Source: Verrucomicrobiota bacterium
Lineage (GTDB): Bacteria; Verrucomicrobiota; Verrucomicrobiia; Limisphaerales; J093
DNA length: 64,000 nucleotides
Direction of reading: 5' to 3'
NCBI GenBank assembly: GCA_022710935.1
Contig: JAKLFY010000011.1
Location: forward strand, 47,625-111,624
The position numbers and the translations under genes are program-made. Below, in pieces: positions 60,788-64,000 of the stretch; the stretch's first letter is position 1, and each line of letters starts with the position of its first letter. Under the pieces are notes generated by a model, which was given only the letters and a program-made list of their open reading frames with translations, had not been told where the DNA came from and did no database searches.

Positions 60788-62773
60788 CTAGAACAGAAGC
60801 CGCGCGCGATAGAACTCCTGGCCCCGGCCCGGGGCGATGCTCTCGATGTAAAGGACAGTCCCGGTGCCATCCGTGAACTCGAGTTCTATCGACGGAGTCC
60901 ACGATGACAAGTCCGGGCTGCACTCGAGGAGGAACTTCTGATCAGGCGCGCCGGCAAACAGGAAGACGTTGTGCTCGGCGCTGCGTCCGAACTCGACAAT
61001 CTCGACCGGAGTGAGTCGAGGGACGATTTGGCTTCGCAGGATGATGCCCTCGACGCCCACGGTCAGGAGTTGGCCTTGGGCTGAGGCCGCGCCGAAGAGC
61101 GACTTGCGCGTCAACGTGCCGGTGTTGGACCAATGTGTCAGGTTGGTGCTGGTCAGGACCGTGCCGCCGGTGCCAACGACATACCAGGCGTCCCCGACAT
61201 ACGCCGCATCGGTCAGCCACTCCGTTGTGCCGCTGGCTTGCGCCGTCCAGTGGACGCCGTCGGTGCTGGTGCGCAGCGTGCCGTCTTCTCCGACCAGCAG
61301 CAGGGCATCGTTGAGCCAGCGGACCTGCCACTGCCAGTCGGTCGTCGCAATCGAGCGCGAGATCCAATTGGTGGCATCGAGACTGGTGAGGATTGTGCCG
61401 CCATCGCCGACGGCGACCAAACCGCCGGGAAAAGCCGCTACGGACGACAGGAACTGGGTTGTGGGCGTGGCTTGTTTGGTCCAGTGAACGGCATCGAGAC
61501 TGGTGAGGACGGTACCCTTGGCGCCGGCAGCGACGAAGAGGTCGCCGCGGGCGGTGATGCCCTGGAGATCGTTGGTCGTGGGGCGTGGTTCGACCGCTTC
61601 CCAAACCACGCCGTTGGTGCTGTGCAGAATCGCTCCGGCATTGCCGACGGCGATGAACCGGTTGGTGTCGCCGCCGACGCCGAGAAGGACGGTGTTGGTC
61701 ACCGAGTCGGGGACGAGGCTGACGTCCCAATCGATGCCGTTGTCGCTGGAGAGCACCGTGCCGCGGTCTCCGACCGCGAGATAGAACTCCGGTGTGCGCA
61801 GCACCGACCAGAGCCAGTGGCGGACGGAGGCGGCGGGTTCGTACCAGAGCGTGGGACTTGTCGCGTTGGTCTTGTAGCCCTGCACCCACAACCCGGTAGC
61901 GCCCCCGAGCCAGTAGGCGTCCCCGCTCCATAACGCGGTATAGTAGCTCCAGGCCGGGGGCGGGAAGGCCTTGGTCGAGTCGAGTTCATTGGCCCATGCA
62001 GCGCCCTCCTTGAGGCGCACCTCGCTTTCGCCGGCGACCAGTTGCGAGCCGGATGATCCGGCGGCTGCATAGAGAAAATTCGTCGCGCCGCAAACCGCCG
62101 TGGACCAGGCGTTGCCGTTCTCGCTGGTGAGCACCCGGCCCGCATCGCCCACTGCCCAGTAATGCCCGTCGGACCAAACAACGCGGTTCAAGTGTTGGGA
62201 GACGCCGCTGTTGCGTTGGCGCCAGGTCTCTCCTGTGGCGCTTGTGAGGATGAAACCGTTTTCCCCGACGGCGACGAAGCCTGGCGATCCCCAGGCGACG
62301 CTTCGGAGCCAGGTCCGAGAGCCCGTGTTCTCGCGGGTCCAGGAGACGGCGTTGGTGCTGGTGTAGAGGGCGCCGTTGTCGCCCACGGCCACGGCGAGGC
62401 TCGAGGATGCGGCAACGCCTTCGAGCCAATCCGTCGTGTTCAGTTCGATCAGGAAGAACTCGGTTGGATCGTCCGAGAAGAGGATTGTGCCGCTTTCGCC
62501 GGAGATCACGGTGCGCCCGCCAAAAAACGTCACGCCGCGCAGGTGGCGGTCGGTGTGGCTGTCGCGCAGGATCCAGTGCTCGAAGTCCGTGCCGGTGAAG
62601 ATCTGGCCCCGTTCGCCGACCTGGACGGCCAAACCGCCTGAGCGCGCGGTGTCGACAATGTCCGCGCCGTGGGGTGCTGGATTCGACCAGCGCCAGGAGA
62701 TCGGGTCGGCCGAGCCAGAGGTCAGGGCGAGGCAGAGGAGGAGGATCGCCGCGACCAGAACGGGCCGGGCCAT
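60788..62773 (-). CDS. Secreted YCF48-type beta-propeller protein
   Basis: A 661-residue exported protein (signal LVAAILLLCLALTSGSA). It contains more than ten repeats of about 42 residues such as LAVAVGDNGALYTSTNAVSWT and FVAVGENGFILTSATGETWR. These form YCF48/BNR-like blades; two propellers are likely from the repeat number. A C-terminal module (KFLLECSPDLSSWTPSIELE, then FYRARLLF) is shared with several other secreted proteins in the window. Probably extracellular, binding or structural. The ATG at 62773 starts the signal peptide; the frame stays open 30 codons upstream without protein character. It is the intact counterpart of the broken gene at 15988-17336. Confidence 0.85.
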   Translation of the reverse strand: MARPVLVAAILLLCLALTSGSADPISWRWSNPAPHGADIVDTARSGGLAVQVGERGQIFTGTDFEHWILRDSHTDRHLRGVTFFGGRTVISGESGTILFSDDPTEFFLIELNTTDWLEGVAASSSLAVAVGDNGALYTSTNAVSWTRENTGSRTWLRSVAWGSPGFVAVGENGFILTSATGETWRQRNSGVSQHLNRVVWSDGHYWAVGDAGRVLTSENGNAWSTAVCGATNFLYAAAGSSGSQLVAGESEVRLKEGAAWANELDSTKAFPPPAWSYYTALWSGDAYWLGGATGLWVQGYKTNATSPTLWYEPAASVRHWLWSVLRTPEFYLAVGDRGTVLSSDNGIDWDVSLVPDSVTNTVLLGVGGDTNRFIAVGNAGAILHSTNGVVWEAVEPRPTTNDLQGITARGDLFVAAGAKGTVLTSLDAVHWTKQATPTTQFLSSVAAFPGGLVAVGDGGTILTSLDATNWISRSIATTDWQWQVRWLNDALLLVGEDGTLRTSTDGVHWTAQASGTTEWLTDAAYVGDAWYVVGTGGTVLTSTNLTHWSNTGTLTRKSLFGAASAQGQLLTVGVEGIILRSQIVPRLTPVEIVEFGRSAEHNVFLFAGAPDQKFLLECSPDLSSWTPSIELEFTDGTGTVLYIESIAPGRGQEFYRARLLF

Positions 62774-62908
62774 TTCACGGGAATGGCCGAGCCGGGATAC
62801 CTGTGGATCTGTCTCGGCACAAGATCGCCGGCTTCGGGCTGATTGGCGGGTGTTCAGGTCCATAGGACTCCGGGGATATTGGCTCTTTGCGGCGCGGTCA
62901 TCCGGCGG

Positions 62909-64000
62909 TCATGAGACAGGTGCCATCGCTGATCTCCGCGCCGGCTGGCGCGCCGTGTCAACGCTGGGCTCCAACACTTCCTGGGGTAGGACGAGTGCAA
63001 AGACGCAGCCGGCCTGGCTGCTGCTGACCAGCTTGAGGTCCGCTCTCAAATGGCGGGCCAAATGCTGGCTCAGCGCCAGCCCGATGCCATTGCCGCCGGG
63101 CTTGGTCGAACGGCACGGGAGAAAGAGGTTATCACGCGCGGCCTCGGGGAGCCCGGGCCCCTGGTCTGTCACCTCGAAGACCGCGCCGTGATCGGACGGG
63201 CCGATGGCGAGCCGGACGGTTTTGTTTCGGGGTGTGGCCTGCACGGCATTCTGTAAGAGGTTCTCGAGGATCAACAGAACGAGGTTGGCGTTCCGGTTGC
63301 TGAGGGCCCCGTCGACGGTCAGTTCACAGTCGAAGCGCACCCCGGCCGCCTCGGCTGCAGTGCGTGTCTTGTCGGCGACAATCTGGGCCAGCTCATCGAG
63401 CGGCAACACGTATGTCGCGCCGTTGGTCTGATCGCCGAGCAGCCGGGCGAATTCGCCGACAAGAGCCTGCATCCGTTCCGTCCCGCGCAGGGCGTCCTGC
63501 CACTCGGCACCGTCCGCGGCATGCGCTGCCATGAAGTGTTGCAGGCCCGTGAGGGGACTGCTCAGGCCGTGCAGGACGTGGGCTGTGACGGCGCCCAGTG
63601 CGGAGGTCTTTGCGACGAGCGCGAGTTCCTGGTTGGCGCGTCGGAGTTCGGCCGCATGGTGCTCGATGCGGGCGGTGATCTTTTGCATGCGCCAGAAGGC
63701 CGAGCCGAGGGCCAGGGCCGCGATTGCGCCGCTGACGGCGAAGACCAGGGCGGCCTGGCGGGTGAGATGACGGTCCAAGGCCGCCAACTCGCGCGCGATG
63801 CCGGTTCCGTCTTGGATCAGTTCGGCCACCGCCAGCAGATTGGTCTGGCCCGGCGCCTGGAGCGGAATGAGCACCGAGAGCAGGGGCAAGCGGTCCTCCC
63901 CGTCTGTTCCGGATCCTGGCGCGACCAGGAAATGGTCCGAGAGGCGCGCGCCGGGATCGTAGCGGCTGAGCGGTTGGTGTCGGGCCAGCGCGGCCCTTTC
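62909..64000 (-). CDS. Sensor histidine kinase (5' end beyond window)
   Basis: The frame is open to the last base of the window, so the start is missing. The visible part begins in an extracytoplasmic region (DHFLVAPGSGTDGEDRLPLL), then a membrane helix (AALVFAVSGAIAALALGSAF), a coiled segment and the dimerisation box TAHVLHGLSSPLTGLQHF. That box is an atypical but recognisable His-x-L-xx-PL form. The ATPase domain shows LENLLQNAVQAT (N box), DQGPGLPEAA (G1) and GGNGIGLALS (G2). It is probably an orphan-like kinase of the NtrB/AtoS size class; no response regulator is adjacent inside the window. Its 3' end is 136 bases from the propeller gene start. Confidence 0.9.
   Translation of the reverse strand, partial: ERAALARHQPLSRYDPGARLSDHFLVAPGSGTDGEDRLPLLSVLIPLQAPGQTNLLAVAELIQDGTGIARELAALDRHLTRQAALVFAVSGAIAALALGSAFWRMQKITARIEHHAAELRRANQELALVAKTSALGAVTAHVLHGLSSPLTGLQHFMAAHAADGAEWQDALRGTERMQALVGEFARLLGDQTNGATYVLPLDELAQIVADKTRTAAEAAGVRFDCELTVDGALSNRNANLVLLILENLLQNAVQATPRNKTVRLAIGPSDHGAVFEVTDQGPGLPEAARDNLFLPCRSTKPGGNGIGLALSQHLARHLRADLKLVSSSQAGCVFALVLPQEVLEPSVDTARQPARRSAMAPVS

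Noticed and set aside
1..64000. tRNA, rRNA, integrase, transposase, phage or conjugation genes
   Set aside because: None was found on reading both strands, so repeats and pseudogenes cannot be tied to a visible mobile element.

Overview
The window is a GC-rich chromosomal segment most like a member of the Verrucomicrobiota, probably near Limisphaerales/Pedosphaera. The evidence is the gene repertoire: secreted sulfatases, Tat-exported Gfo/Idh/MocA oxidoreductases, a DUF1080 hydrolase, a prepilin-like protein with the [20 protein letters not shown] signature and a C-terminal DGH motif, a sigma factor next to a Ser/Thr kinase with a propeller tail, FG-GAP and YCF48-type propellers, and many short intergenic palindromes. 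No rRNA, tRNA, CRISPR array, transposase or phage gene was seen. Taxonomy is inferred from gene content, not from a marker gene.

Layout. 1-5.3 kb: a FixL-like histidine kinase (5' end outside the window), a FixJ-like regulator and a lone receiver, then a secreted sulfatase overlapping an outer-membrane beta-barrel gene. 5.6-9.3 kb (minus): secreted nucleoside-hydrolase-like protein, a sugar-isomerase family protein and a DRG/Obg-like GTPase. 9.4-12.4 kb: a conserved unknown and a C45-type Ntn hydrolase. 12.5-17.3 kb: a run of decayed genes (PEP/pyruvate-binding protein, DUF4874-like fragment, serpin, YCF48-type propeller) with repeat sequences at or near their junctions. 17.8-25.9 kb: OprO/P-like porin, TPR-secretin, a large arylsulfatase, a FadL-type channel and a small secreted protein. 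26.2-26.8 kb: a regulator remnant. 27.1-31.6 kb: Uma2 protein, then a likely operon with a GH63/MGH1-like glycosidase, a small secreted protein, a Gfo/Idh/MocA oxidoreductase and a DUF1080 3-keto-glycoside hydrolase. 31.6-42.4 kb: giant FG-GAP protein, broken glycosidase, clostripain-like lipoprotein, methyltransferase, and a large GH67/GH20-like glycosidase. 42.8-47.0 kb: sigma factor and kinase. 47.4-53.0 kb: two large secreted proteins and a short-chain dehydrogenase remnant. 53.4-56.0 kb: two convergent oxidoreductases. 56.2-64 kb: SGNH hydrolase, secreted proteins, prepilin-like protein, an intact YCF48 propeller and a second histidine kinase running off the right edge.

Together the genes suggest a polysaccharide degrader that removes sulfate esters outside the cytoplasm, takes products through porin/FadL-like channels and possibly cleaves glycosides by the oxidative 3-keto route. 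Signalling proteins frame the segment. The most unusual content is non-coding: at least seven families of short palindromic or dispersed repeats. Some begin exactly at stop codons, some form start or stop regions of genes, and heptanucleotide repeats are translated inside the kinase. Pseudogenes are frequent for a bacterial segment and tend to lie beside these repeats.
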